DNA of 64,000 bases from UMGS1601 sp964617585 (GCA_964617585.1 CAZTXS010000007.1:1-64000); one strand, 5' to 3'. Shown: positions 7,780-17,248, numbered from the stretch's first letter. Translations and numbers: made by a program. The notes: a model not told the origin generated them from the letters alone.

Positions 7780-8409
7780 TTACTTTCCAAAGGCAGCGGA
7801 GCCGTCGGCGGTTCGACAGAAGTTCTGCAGAATTTTAAGTCCGATTTTTCCGCTCTTTTCAGGATGGAACTGCGCTCCGTAAACAAACCTGCCGTTCCAG
7901 ACAAGAGCCGGAACTTTATCGCCGTACTCACAAAACGCCGCTACATTCTTATCATCACAATAAGCCTTATAGGAATGTACAAAATACACATAATCGTTTC
8001 CCGGCAGCCCCTCAAACAACGGGCAGCTCTTTATATTATACTCAAGCTTGTTCCAGCCCATGTGAGGAATTATCAAATCAGGCTCGTCTATTTTATCTAC
8101 TTTGCCGGATATTAACCCTAAGCCGTCACATTCTTCAAACTCATATCCCTTTTCAAAAAGAAGCTGCATACCAAGGCAGATTCCTAAAAAAGGTTTTTTT
8201 GAAGCTTCGTGCTTCAAGGTTTCAATAAGACAGCTTTTTTTTAGCTCGCTCATCGCCCAGGAAAAAGCCCCTACCCCGGGAAGAATAATAGCTTCTGAGG
8301 ACTCAATAACCGATCTTTCCTTAGTCAGAACGCTTTCAATCCCCAGCATATCAAGTGCATTTTTTACGCTGAAGATATTCCCTGCTCCGTAATCTATAAT
8401 AGCTATCAC
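7780..8409 (-). CDS. hisH: Imidazole glycerol phosphate synthase, glutamine amidotransferase subunit
   Basis: Class I glutaminase partner of HisF. The 209-residue protein has IIDYGAGN at the start, the nucleophile elbow GICLGMQLLF with the catalytic Cys, HSYKAYC, and the His-Glu pair in GAQFHPEKSG. The last dozen residues after QNF (rich in Ala, Gly and Ser) extend beyond the usual C terminus and look non-conserved. It abuts hisB with no gap. Confidence 0.97.
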   Translation of the reverse strand: MIAIIDYGAGNIFSVKNALDMLGIESVLTKERSVIESSEAIILPGVGAFSWAMSELKKSCLIETLKHEASKKPFLGICLGMQLLFEKGYEFEECDGLGLISGKVDKIDEPDLIIPHMGWNKLEYNIKSCPLFEGLPGNDYVYFVHSYKAYCDDKNVAAFCEYGDKVPALVWNGRFVYGAQFHPEKSGKIGLKILQNFCRTADGSAAFGK

Positions 8410-8991
8410 TTATAACACTCCCTTTGTGGACAAAACCTCTCCGCTCTTATTTTCACAAACAGCTTTCTTAAAAGCATGAGCCAACGCTTTGAACATAGCC
8501 TCGCAGATATGGTGGTCATTGCTTCCGTAAACCTCGGATATATGCAAAGTTATCCCCGAGTTAAAGGCAAACGCCCTGAAAAATTCCTCAACAAGACAAG
8601 CTTCAAGCTCTCCTATTTTCTCATCGTTAAATTCTGCGTTAAACACAAGAAACGGCCTACCGCTTATATCGAGAGAACAAAAGCCCAAGGCTTCGTCCAT
8701 CGGAATATAAGCGCTTCCGTATCTTGCAATTCCCGACTTATCGCCCAGCGCTTTTGCAATCGCCTGCCCCAGCACAATTCCCGTATCCTCGACTGTGTGA
8801 TGTCCGTCAACGTGCAAATCGCCCGTCACATTAATCTGCATATCAATTCCCGAATGAACTCCGAAAGCCGTCAGCATATGATCGAAAAATCCAATCCCCG
8901 TATCGACATTTACCTTTCCCTCGCCGTCAAGCTTTACAAACACATTAATATCAGTTTCTTTTGTCTTTCTTGAAATCTCAGCTGTTCTCAT
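8410..8991 (-). CDS. hisB: Imidazoleglycerol-phosphate dehydratase
   Basis: Removes water from IGP to give imidazole-acetol phosphate. The 193-residue monofunctional enzyme has the manganese-binding motifs DHMLTAFGVHSG, DGHHTVEDTGI and SNDHHICEAMFKALAHA. There is no fused histidinol-phosphatase domain and no such phosphatase gene in the operon, so that step must be encoded elsewhere. Its start overlaps the end of hisC by 14 bp. Confidence 0.97.
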   Translation of the reverse strand: MRTAEISRKTKETDINVFVKLDGEGKVNVDTGIGFFDHMLTAFGVHSGIDMQINVTGDLHVDGHHTVEDTGIVLGQAIAKALGDKSGIARYGSAYIPMDEALGFCSLDISGRPFLVFNAEFNDEKIGELEACLVEEFFRAFAFNSGITLHISEVYGSNDHHICEAMFKALAHAFKKAVCENKSGEVLSTKGVL

Positions 8992-10060
8992 AATTTCTTC
9001 TCCGTTTCTCTAAAATATCTTCAATGGCTTTATAAAGCTTTTCCATTTCTTCGTCAGTGCCTATTGTTATCCTAAGATAATTATCTATTCCGGGCTTATT
9101 CCAGTACCTGACGAAAATCTTTCTCTTTTTAAGCTCCTCAAAAGTTACTTTCGCAGGAATACTCTTATGAGAAGCGAAAATAAAATTGCTCTTAGAATCA
9201 GGAAAATCAAAGCCCAGCTCTTTTAACTTTATTTTTGCATTTTCTCTTGTCGAAATTATCCTGTTTACTGTTTTCTTAAAGTAGTCTTCATCTAAAACCG
9301 CTTCTACTCCGATTTTCTGAGTAAGGCAATTCATAGTATAAGAATTAACAGAAAACTTAACGTCATTAAGATACTTTATAAGCTTTTCGCTTCCTATTGC
9401 AAAACCAATTCTTGCACCTGCCATTGAGCGTGATTTTGAAAAGGTCTGAACGACAAGCAGATTGCCGTATTTCTTCAAAAGAGGTATACAGCTTTCCCCT
9501 CCGAAATCTATATAGGCTTCATCTATTATAACCACAACATCCCGGTTTGCCTTTATTATTTCTTCAACCTTGTCAAGGCTTTCATAAACTCCCGTAGGAG
9601 CGTTAGGGTTCGGGAAAATTACTCCTCCGTTTTCGCAGTTATAATCCTTTTCATTTATTGAAAGGTTTTCATCAAGCGGAATTGTTTTATAGGGTATATT
9701 ATAAACCTCCGCCCAGACGTCGTAAAACGAATAGGTTATATTGGGAAAAACAACAGGCTTATCAGAATTAAAGAACGTCATAAAAGCCATAGAAAGCACA
9801 TCGTCCGAACCCACTCCGACAAAAATCTGCGATGGCAATACATCATATCTTTCAGCCAAGGCTTCGATAAGCCTCTCCGATTCAGGGTCGGGGTAAAGTC
9901 TTAAATCATCCGCATTGAAATTATTCAAAACATTCTGAACGCCCTTTGCAGGCGGATAAGGATTCTCATTGGTATTAAGCTTTATTATATCCTTTTCCTT
10001 TGGCTGTTCTCCCGGAACATAAGGCTCGACTTTTCTTATATTCTTTTCCCAATTTCTCAT
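8978..10060 (-). CDS. hisC: Histidinol-phosphate aminotransferase
   Basis: PLP-dependent fold-type I transaminase that converts imidazole-acetol phosphate to histidinol phosphate. Motifs: LNTNENPYPP, GVGSDDVL, FPNPNAPTG, VIIDEAYIDFGG, and the PLP lysine in TFSKSRSMAGARIGF. About 360 residues. I place the start at the ATG at 10060 (MRNWEKN) because GGTGAT, a good match to the 16S tail, lies five bases upstream. In-frame TTG and GTG codons just before it would overlap this SD. Confidence 0.95.
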   Translation of the reverse strand: MRNWEKNIRKVEPYVPGEQPKEKDIIKLNTNENPYPPAKGVQNVLNNFNADDLRLYPDPESERLIEALAERYDVLPSQIFVGVGSDDVLSMAFMTFFNSDKPVVFPNITYSFYDVWAEVYNIPYKTIPLDENLSINEKDYNCENGGVIFPNPNAPTGVYESLDKVEEIIKANRDVVVIIDEAYIDFGGESCIPLLKKYGNLLVVQTFSKSRSMAGARIGFAIGSEKLIKYLNDVKFSVNSYTMNCLTQKIGVEAVLDEDYFKKTVNRIISTRENAKIKLKELGFDFPDSKSNFIFASHKSIPAKVTFEELKKRKIFVRYWNKPGIDNYLRITIGTDEEMEKLYKAIEDILEKRRRNYENS

Positions 10061-10111
10061 TTCAATCACCAAGCCTTTGTCAACATGGAAAATTTATTTT
10101 TAAACTTTCCT

Positions 10112-11401
10112 TTATTCAAATCTTACTTTAATTGAATTAGCGTGAGCTGTTAGCTTCTCACTTTCAGCAATCAAAACAATATCGTCCTTTGCATCTCTTA
10201 ATGCGTCCTCTGTGTAATATATAAAGCTTGAACGCTTTTCAAAGCTGTTTACAGAAAGCGGAGAGAAAAACCTTGCTGTTCCGTTAGTAGGCAAAACATG
10301 GTTAGGTCCTGCATAATAATCTCCTAACGGCTCGGGAGCATATGAACCCAAAAATATAGAACCTGCGTTATTAAGTTTTCCGACATATTCAATCGGATTT
10401 TCAAACAAAACCTCTAAGTGTTCGGGAGCTAACTTGTTTGCAAGCTGAATTGCTTTTTCCTTTGTATCGCAGATAATTATTGCTCCGAAATTTGTAAGCG
10501 ACTCATCAATTATTTCTTTTCTTGAAAGCTCTTTAATCTGACGGTCAAGCTCTTTGGCTACATCGTTTGCAAGCTTTTCACTTGTTGTAACCAAAATAGC
10601 CGAAGCGATTTTATCGTGCTCTGCCTGGCTCATCAAATCCGCCGCAACAAATTTTGGATTTGCATTTTCATCTGCAAGCACCAATATATCGCTGGGTCCT
10701 GCTATCATGTCAATATCAACCGTTCCGTAAAGAACTTTCTTTGCGGTTGCAACAAATATATTTCCCGGTCCTACAATCTTATCGACCTTGGGAATTTCCT
10801 CAGTTCCGAATGCCAGTGCAGCAATAGCCTGAGCTCCGCCTGCTAAGAAAATTCTGTCCACTCCGCATATTGCCGCTGCTATCAGAATATCCTTGTTAGG
10901 CTTTCCGTTTTTATTAGGAGGAGTAACCATTATTATCTCTTTAACTCCTGCAATCTTTGCAGGAATAGCTGTCATCAAAACGCTCGACGACAATGCCGCC
11001 GTTCCTCCCGGAACATAAAGACCTACACGCTCTAATCCTCTTACTCTCTGCCCTAAAATAACACCGTTGTCCTTTGTATCAATAAAGCTCTGAGACTTCT
11101 GTCTGTTGTGAAATTCAGCTATATTCTCCTGTGCATTTAAAAGAGCTTCAACAAATTTAGGGTCAGCCTCCGTCAAAGCGTCATTGATAACATCTCTCGG
11201 AACCTCATAATACTCGGGAGACTTACCGTCAAATTTAACTGTATATTCGTTTACAGTCTTATCACCGCCTGTCTTAACTGCGTCGATAATTTCACTGACT
11301 ATCACAGTAACTTTTTTATCTGTTTCACCGTTTCGGTCGGAAACCTGTTTTAAAAACTCAATTTCATCTTTTCCGTTTGCGTAAATAGTTTTAATACTCA
11401 T
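10112..11401 (-). CDS. hisD: Histidinol dehydrogenase
   Basis: NAD-dependent four-electron oxidation of histidinol to histidine, the final two steps. The 429-residue protein has RVGLYVPGGTA, the IAGPSDILVLAD loop, SQAEHDK, APEHLEV and the GPNHVLPTNGTARFFSPL segment holding zinc ligands and catalytic histidines. Normal length. Fourth in transcription order from hisZ after hisG. Confidence 0.97.
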   Translation of the reverse strand: MSIKTIYANGKDEIEFLKQVSDRNGETDKKVTVIVSEIIDAVKTGGDKTVNEYTVKFDGKSPEYYEVPRDVINDALTEADPKFVEALLNAQENIAEFHNRQKSQSFIDTKDNGVILGQRVRGLERVGLYVPGGTAALSSSVLMTAIPAKIAGVKEIIMVTPPNKNGKPNKDILIAAAICGVDRIFLAGGAQAIAALAFGTEEIPKVDKIVGPGNIFVATAKKVLYGTVDIDMIAGPSDILVLADENANPKFVAADLMSQAEHDKIASAILVTTSEKLANDVAKELDRQIKELSRKEIIDESLTNFGAIIICDTKEKAIQLANKLAPEHLEVLFENPIEYVGKLNNAGSIFLGSYAPEPLGDYYAGPNHVLPTNGTARFFSPLSVNSFEKRSSFIYYTEDALRDAKDDIVLIAESEKLTAHANSIKVRFE

Positions 11402-11429
11402 GTGATTTTACTCCTTTCATGCTCATACT

Positions 11430-12059
11430 CTATATGTTCTTTTCTACAAGTGAAATCAGCTTCTCGATTTCTTCTTGTCTTAACTTCATGCTGACCGTAT
11501 TGACTATAAGTCTGGCTGAAATCGTCGCTATATCCTCTATAACCTCCAGACCGTTTTCCTTTAAGGTAGTACCCGTTTCAACTATGTCGACTATACCGTC
11601 TGAAAGCTCCAAAAGCGGAGCAAGCTCTACCGAGCCTTCGATCTTGACGATTTCTAAATCCATTCCCTTGGTTTCAAAATATGACCTTGCTACATTCGGG
11701 TATTTCGTAGCTATCGTTTTTACATCGTACCCTCCGTAAAAGCTCGAACCTTTCTTTGCCGCCAGAGCAAACCTGCACTTACCGAAGCCGAGATCGACAA
11801 GCTCAAAAAAAGAGCCGCCCATTTCCATGATTGTGTCTTTTCCCACAACGCCCATATCGCATACGCCATGCTCAACATATGTGATTACATCGTTTGCTTT
11901 AGCGAGAACTACCTCTAGGTTAGCGTCGGGGATCAAAAGTATAAGCTTTCTCCCCTTTTCTCTTACAGACGTGCAGTCAAACCCGATTTTCTCTAACAAT
12001 CCTATAGTGTCCTTTTCAAGCCTGCCCTTTGTCAGGGCTATTCTGATAGGTTTATTCAT
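11430..12059 (-). CDS. hisG: ATP phosphoribosyltransferase, short catalytic form
   Basis: First and committed step: joins ATP and PRPP. At 209 residues this is the short form, which lacks the C-terminal histidine-binding domain and works only in a complex with HisZ. Landmarks: RIALTKGRLEKDT at the N terminus, GVCDMGVVGKDTI and the PRPP-binding segment DGIVDIVETGTTLKENGL. It lies directly downstream of hisZ, as expected for the hetero-octameric enzyme. Confidence 0.97.
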   Translation of the reverse strand: MNKPIRIALTKGRLEKDTIGLLEKIGFDCTSVREKGRKLILLIPDANLEVVLAKANDVITYVEHGVCDMGVVGKDTIMEMGGSFFELVDLGFGKCRFALAAKKGSSFYGGYDVKTIATKYPNVARSYFETKGMDLEIVKIEGSVELAPLLELSDGIVDIVETGTTLKENGLEVIEDIATISARLIVNTVSMKLRQEEIEKLISLVEKNI

Positions 12060-12102
12060 ATTTATAAACGCTCCGAAAAGAGCTTACCCTCCTTAAAATA
12101 TA

Positions 12103-13299
12103 TCATAAATTTATTTCTTTTACATCTTCGGATACTATATAAAGCTTGGAAATACCTTTTTTTAATGCATAGCTTTTAGTTTCCTCTAAGGTTTCAAAAA
12201 GCGAGTTTTCAACCGTTATTCCGCTTTTGGCAACAGCGTTTGAATATGCTATTGCTTTTAGCACATTATCCTTGTCGCCGAATACTATAGCGTCTGCAAC
12301 CTTTGTTTCAGGCGGGTTATCGCTTTTCAACAAGAATGAAGAAACTGCGTTCACGTTTATTCCAAAGCCTGTAGCCGCAGCGTCAAAACCAAACTCGGAA
12401 ATCAGCTTGTTGTATCTTCCGCCCGATAAAACCGGTTCGCCTATTCCCTCTAAATATCCTCTGAAAACTATTCCCGTATAATAGTCTACTCTGTTGACAG
12501 TTCCCAGATCAACTATTATCTTGCCCTCGTAGCCAAGCTCCGACAAGGATTTATAAACATATTTCAAGTCGGATAAAATCTTTTCTATTTTTTCATCGCA
12601 AAAGAGCTTTGAAGCTCTTTCAAATACCTCTTCCCCTCCAAACAGACGGGGAAGCTGTTTTAGCGCTCTTGTAGCTTCGTTGTCCCCTATTCCGTCAAGA
12701 AGATCGTTTAATGCCGGATAGTTTTTATTGATTATCAAATATCTTATTTCCTCGGCTGTCTGCTCATTTATGTCAAGCTTTGAAATAAGCTCTTTGAAAA
12801 ATCCTATCGTTCCTATCTCCAAGCGGAACTTATCATCCTCAAACGCCGTTAAGGTTTCCATAGCCGCCGAAAGAACCTCAAAATCCGCTTTTCTTGAATC
12901 TGATCCTATAAGCTCTATTCCTGCCTGAACTATCTCGTCCGAATGTCCCTTAAGGAGAGCGTTGTTTTCATACATTGTCTGAATATAATACAAACGCAGA
13001 GGCATTTCAGCGTCCTTAAGCCGCGTTGCGACAAGTCTTGCAATAGGTATTGTTGAATCGGGACGCATAACAATAAGCCTGCCCTTTGTATCAACCGCTT
13101 TATACAGCTTCTCCTGCGGGATTTTCCTCGAGCCGCTGTCAAAAACATCGTAAAACTCTAACCCGGTCGTTACAACCTCGCTGTATCCGTGCGACGTAAA
13201 GATGTCCGCCAATTTATTTTCAACCGCTCTTATCGAAAGACATTCGTCAAAAAGCAAATCTTTCGTTCCCTCAGGAGTTATCAGGTCATATCTTTTCAT
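12103..13299 (-). CDS. hisZ: ATP phosphoribosyltransferase regulatory subunit
   Basis: A catalytically inactive paralogue of histidyl-tRNA synthetase that activates short HisG and binds histidine for feedback control. The 398-residue protein has the HisRS-like class II core: TPEGTKDLLF at the start, the motif 2 region MRPDSTIPIARLVATR, and the GTVNRVDYYTGIVFRGY and SGGRYNKLI segments. The C-terminal anticodon-binding domain of true HisRS is not evident. First gene of the operon, about 25 bp past the operator. Confidence 0.95.
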   Translation of the reverse strand: MKRYDLITPEGTKDLLFDECLSIRAVENKLADIFTSHGYSEVVTTGLEFYDVFDSGSRKIPQEKLYKAVDTKGRLIVMRPDSTIPIARLVATRLKDAEMPLRLYYIQTMYENNALLKGHSDEIVQAGIELIGSDSRKADFEVLSAAMETLTAFEDDKFRLEIGTIGFFKELISKLDINEQTAEEIRYLIINKNYPALNDLLDGIGDNEATRALKQLPRLFGGEEVFERASKLFCDEKIEKILSDLKYVYKSLSELGYEGKIIVDLGTVNRVDYYTGIVFRGYLEGIGEPVLSGGRYNKLISEFGFDAAATGFGINVNAVSSFLLKSDNPPETKVADAIVFGDKDNVLKAIAYSNAVAKSGITVENSLFETLEETKSYALKKGISKLYIVSEDVKEINL

Positions 13300-13323
13300 T
13301 GAATGTTTTTCTTCCCTTCTAAA

Positions 13324-13343
13324 TACTTTATCTAGCTAAAGTA
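13324..13343. promoter_or_regulatory. Palindromic operator in the his leader (probable histidine repressor site)
   Basis: Perfect inverted repeat TACTTTA-N6-TAAAGTA, about 20-35 bases downstream of the -10 box, where bound protein would block elongation. A TrpR-family histidine repressor (HisR/YerC) is reported to control his operons in Firmicutes. Assigning this site to it is an inference. Confidence 0.65.
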
Positions 13344-13364
13344 GTAACACACTAATTTATTAGC

Positions 13365-13393
13365 ATAATATCACAGCAAATCAGCATTGTCAA
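13365..13393 (-). promoter_or_regulatory. Promoter of the histidine operon
   Basis: On the minus strand: TTGACA (13388-13393), a 17-bp spacer and TATTAT (13365-13370). Confidence 0.85.
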
Positions 13394-13448
13394 CAGCGCC
13401 GGAATAAAGTTCATAATTCATTTACAAAGTGCAGTTCTGTCTTAACCT

Positions 13449-16400
13449 TTACATACTGAATAAAGAGAACTGATTGCTTTCGGGAATATCTCCAAAAGCG
13501 TTTAATTCCTTAAGAGTTTCTATAATTGTCTTTGAAACGCCGCTCTGGTTTGCAAATTCCTCTATTGATATGAAATCGCCGTTCTGTGCCTTCTCATAAA
13601 TACTATTTGAAGCCGCCGTGCCTACGCCGTTTATTGAACAGAAAGGAAGCCTAAGCTTTCCATCCTCGATTTTATAAACGGTAGAGTGAGATTTAAAAAT
13701 ATCGATAGGAAGAAACTCAAATCCCCTTGAAATCATCTCGTTAATAAGAAGAAGCGTATCGAGGGTTCCCTCTTCTTTAGCCGTTTTGTCCCCTTTTAAT
13801 TTCAGCTCCTGAATTTTGTGCTTTACCGCCGCTTCGCCTTTAATTGCAGTTTCGGCGTCAAAGTCCTCGCCGCGGACGGTAAATATAGCAGCGTAAAACT
13901 CAAGCGGCTTATAAACCTTAAACCAGCAAAGCCGAATAGCCGCCGTCACATAAGCTGCTGCGTGAGCCTTCGGGAACATATATTTAATTTTCAGACAACT
14001 GTCTATAAACCATTCGGGAACCCCGTGGTTTCTCATTTCCTGCTTCATTTCTTCAGTCAGAAGCTTAGGAGCGTTACCCTTTCTGGTGATTTCCATTATC
14101 TTAAAGGACATCGACGGATCAACTCCGTAATAAATAAGCTTTGTCATAATGCTGTCACGGGTTCCGATAACCTGAGAAATGTCGCATACGCCGTTCTTAA
14201 TAAGCTCCTGAGCGTTTCCAAGCCAAACGTCAGTACCATGCGAAAGACCTGAAATCTGAAGCAAATCGGAAAAGTTTTTAGGCCTTGCATCCAGAAGCAT
14301 CTGCCTTACAAACGGCGTTCCCATTTCGGGAATACCCAGCGTTCCTGTTTCAACGAAAATCTGTTCCTGAGTAACGCCCAAGGCTTCGGTCGATGTGAAA
14401 AGCGAATAAACCTTATCGTCCGACATAGGTATTTCCGTTACCTTGCAGTCGGTCATATCCTCCAAATGCTTATAAAGAGTAGGAACATCGTGTCCCAACT
14501 CGTCAAGCTTGAGTATGGTATCATGAAGCGAGTTAAAATCAAAGTGAGTAGTGACTATATCGCTGTCCGTTTTCTCGGCAGGGTGCTGAACAGGCGTAAA
14601 ATCATACACATCATATTCCGCCGGGATAACTACCATTCCGCCGGGGTGCTGACCTGTCGTTCTCTTGATTCCGGTACAGCCGTTCACAAGACGCTGAATC
14701 TCGGCAGGGTTTGCAGTTCTTCCACGCTCGTCAAGATACTTCATCACATATCCGTAAGCGGTTTTGTCAGCAACTCCCGAAATCGTTCCCGCCTTGAAAA
14801 CATGGTCAGCGCCGAATAGCTCTTCCGTGTATTTGTGAGCTTTGGACTGGTACTCTCCCGAAAAGTTCAAATCTATATCAGGGGACTTATCCCCGTGGAA
14901 GCCAAGAAAGGTTTCAAACGGTATATCATGACCGTCACGGTTCATGTCCGCACCGCATTCAGGACAAGCCTTAGGCGGCAAATCAAAACCTGAACCTACC
15001 GTACCATCGGTTATAAATTCGCTGTGCTTGCATTTCGGACAAACATAGTGCGGCACAAGAGGATTAACTTCAGAAATTCCCGCCATGGAAGCCACAAACG
15101 ACGAACCTACAGAACCTCTCGAGCCTACCTGATACCCGTTCTCAACGGAATTTGCCACAAGCTTCTGCGCGATAATATACAGCACGGCGAATCCATGCTT
15201 GATAATGGAATCAAGCTCACGCTTTAGTCTGTCGTTTACTATCTGAGGAACAGGGTCGCCGTATATTTCCTTAGCTTTGTTCCAGCATATTTCGGAAAGC
15301 TCCTCCTCGGCGCCGTCAATACTCGGGGTAAATGTTCCCTTTGGAAAAGCTCTCAACTCGGAATCGGTCATATCTGCAATTTTATTTGAATTTGTAACAA
15401 CTACCTCATAAGCCTTATCTTCGCCGAGATATTCGGAAAATTCTTCAAGCATTTCATCCGTTGTTTTAAGATACAGCGGCGCCTGAAAATCTGCGTCGGG
15501 ATAGCCCTGACCTGCCTGCAATATCGCTCGGAATATAGCGTCGCCCTCCTCAAGAAAGTGAACGTCGCCGGTAGCGACAACAGGTATTCCCAGCTCATCG
15601 CCCAGATTGACGACAAATTTATTTATCTCTTTTAATTGTTCTTCCGTCTTGATGTTTTTATAAACGTCACGCTCGCTTCTTAGCATGAACCTGTTGTTGC
15701 CTATCGGCTGAATTTCAAGATAGTCATAAAACTTAGCAATCTCCGCAAGCTCTTCATGAGATTTGCCTTCTAAATAATTCTGAATAAGCTCGCCCATCTC
15801 GCAGGCGCTTCCGACAATAAGTCCCTCTCTGTGCTTTATAAGCTCCTGCTTTGGAATTCTTGGTCTTTTATAAAAATATTTCAGGTTGGAATCGGATACA
15901 AGCTTGTAAAGGTTTTTAAGCCCGACCTTGTTTTTTGCAAGTATAATCTGATGATAAGGCTTTTTGATAGAACTCTGGTCTAAGGTATCGCTGTTCACCT
16001 GATACGCTTCAACACCGTAAATAAGCTTGAAGTCGCCGCCGTTTTTTCTTATTCTGTCAACAGCATACATTGCGTCGGGACAGCCCTGCATAACGCCGTG
16101 GTCGGTAATAGCTATTGCCTTATGCCCCCATGAAAAGGCTTTATTCACAATCTTATCGGCAGGTGAAACCGCGTCCATTGCCGACATATTTGTATGGCAG
16201 TGCAGCTCTACTCTCTTAACTTCGCTTTTATCCGTTTTCAAGTTTCTATGTATAGTCATTATATCGTTCGGAATAAAATATTCCTTGTGGTCATAATCGT
16301 CCTCGCTCAGAGAACCTGTCAAAACAACAGTCGTTCCCTTTTTGATTTCGCCGATAATTGCTTCAAGAACGTCCTTGTTCAGCTTTGACCTTTTATTCGG

Positions 16401-17237
16401 AGAACCTATAAGCTTGACCGCACATGAATTTGTATAATCGGTTATAAACATAACCGCTATAAGCAATCCCGATTTAGTTTCTCTTGTGCTGATTTCAAAA
16501 ACATCTCCCCAGATTGTCGAGAAAGAACTGTCCGTATTTAAATCCTTAAGTGATGTGAGCTTGTCCGCAGGCTTAATGGTTCTGCCCATAACAAGCTTAG
16601 CTCCGCTTCCGTCAAGATAACTCTCTGCAAAATCTATGTCATAAACAGAAAAGCTCTTGTTAATAGAATCAGATGAAGAAGGCTTCGGCGCAGGCGGCTC
16701 AGGCAGAGGAATACTCGCAACTGCGTCATGATATGATTTTTCATGAGCCTCTTTGTCCGTTGTGAGAACTCCCTCAAAAACCGGCTTGACGTTTATTGAA
16801 AAAAGGTCGAAAACAATATTCCTGATGGAATTTTCAATTCCGGCTTTCTCTAAAAGATGATAACCGCCTGATTTCAATTCAATTCTAAGCTCGCATGATT
16901 CACTGTCAAATGCAATACCCGCATTGTCCAGAAAACCGTTCACAACCGAAAACCTGTCTTTCAGGAATTTGATTATCTCACCGAAATATTCCGCACAGAA
17001 CATATCGGGAGTATACTTTATATTCAAGACAACGCTTTTAATACACAGCGCCGTTTTCAAATCAGCTTCAAACTTCTTCGCTTCATCATAGCTTATAAGC
17101 TTGTCAAAAGCCACGGTAAGAGCCATCTTGTTATTATTCTCAAGCAGAGTAAGCTTTATTATTCTGCCGTCCGTCATATCAGACGGTATTATATTTTTAT
17201 ACTCTTCAAAAAAATTCCCTAAATAGTGCTGTTCCAT
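13449..17237 (-). CDS. polC: DNA polymerase III alpha subunit, PolC type, lacking the exonuclease domain
   Basis: Main replicative polymerase of low-GC Firmicutes. It has an N-terminal region (1-180), an OB domain (about 235-335), a PHP domain (about 340-600), the polymerase core with zinc finger (C733, C736, C758, C761) and catalytic DID (D787, D789), and a C-terminal region. Canonical PolC is about 1,440 residues with a DnaQ-like exonuclease inserted inside PHP. Here, at 1,262 residues, YGVEAY (407-412) is joined to PYHQIILAKN (427-436) by 14 residues, exactly where the exonuclease should be, and no DxE exonuclease motif appears anywhere. PHP ligands H346, H348, D379, H380, E410, H429, C479, D558 and H560 are all present. 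The gene ends the pyrH-ispG operon. The start has an SD GGAG. Confidence 0.95.
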   Translation of the reverse strand: MEQHYLGNFFEEYKNIIPSDMTDGRIIKLTLLENNNKMALTVAFDKLISYDEAKKFEADLKTALCIKSVVLNIKYTPDMFCAEYFGEIIKFLKDRFSVVNGFLDNAGIAFDSESCELRIELKSGGYHLLEKAGIENSIRNIVFDLFSINVKPVFEGVLTTDKEAHEKSYHDAVASIPLPEPPAPKPSSSDSINKSFSVYDIDFAESYLDGSGAKLVMGRTIKPADKLTSLKDLNTDSSFSTIWGDVFEISTRETKSGLLIAVMFITDYTNSCAVKLIGSPNKRSKLNKDVLEAIIGEIKKGTTVVLTGSLSEDDYDHKEYFIPNDIMTIHRNLKTDKSEVKRVELHCHTNMSAMDAVSPADKIVNKAFSWGHKAIAITDHGVMQGCPDAMYAVDRIRKNGGDFKLIYGVEAYQVNSDTLDQSSIKKPYHQIILAKNKVGLKNLYKLVSDSNLKYFYKRPRIPKQELIKHREGLIVGSACEMGELIQNYLEGKSHEELAEIAKFYDYLEIQPIGNNRFMLRSERDVYKNIKTEEQLKEINKFVVNLGDELGIPVVATGDVHFLEEGDAIFRAILQAGQGYPDADFQAPLYLKTTDEMLEEFSEYLGEDKAYEVVVTNSNKIADMTDSELRAFPKGTFTPSIDGAEEELSEICWNKAKEIYGDPVPQIVNDRLKRELDSIIKHGFAVLYIIAQKLVANSVENGYQVGSRGSVGSSFVASMAGISEVNPLVPHYVCPKCKHSEFITDGTVGSGFDLPPKACPECGADMNRDGHDIPFETFLGFHGDKSPDIDLNFSGEYQSKAHKYTEELFGADHVFKAGTISGVADKTAYGYVMKYLDERGRTANPAEIQRLVNGCTGIKRTTGQHPGGMVVIPAEYDVYDFTPVQHPAEKTDSDIVTTHFDFNSLHDTILKLDELGHDVPTLYKHLEDMTDCKVTEIPMSDDKVYSLFTSTEALGVTQEQIFVETGTLGIPEMGTPFVRQMLLDARPKNFSDLLQISGLSHGTDVWLGNAQELIKNGVCDISQVIGTRDSIMTKLIYYGVDPSMSFKIMEITRKGNAPKLLTEEMKQEMRNHGVPEWFIDSCLKIKYMFPKAHAAAYVTAAIRLCWFKVYKPLEFYAAIFTVRGEDFDAETAIKGEAAVKHKIQELKLKGDKTAKEEGTLDTLLLINEMISRGFEFLPIDIFKSHSTVYKIEDGKLRLPFCSINGVGTAASNSIYEKAQNGDFISIEEFANQSGVSKTIIETLKELNAFGDIPESNQFSLFSM

Positions 17238-17248
17238 TATATTCTCCG

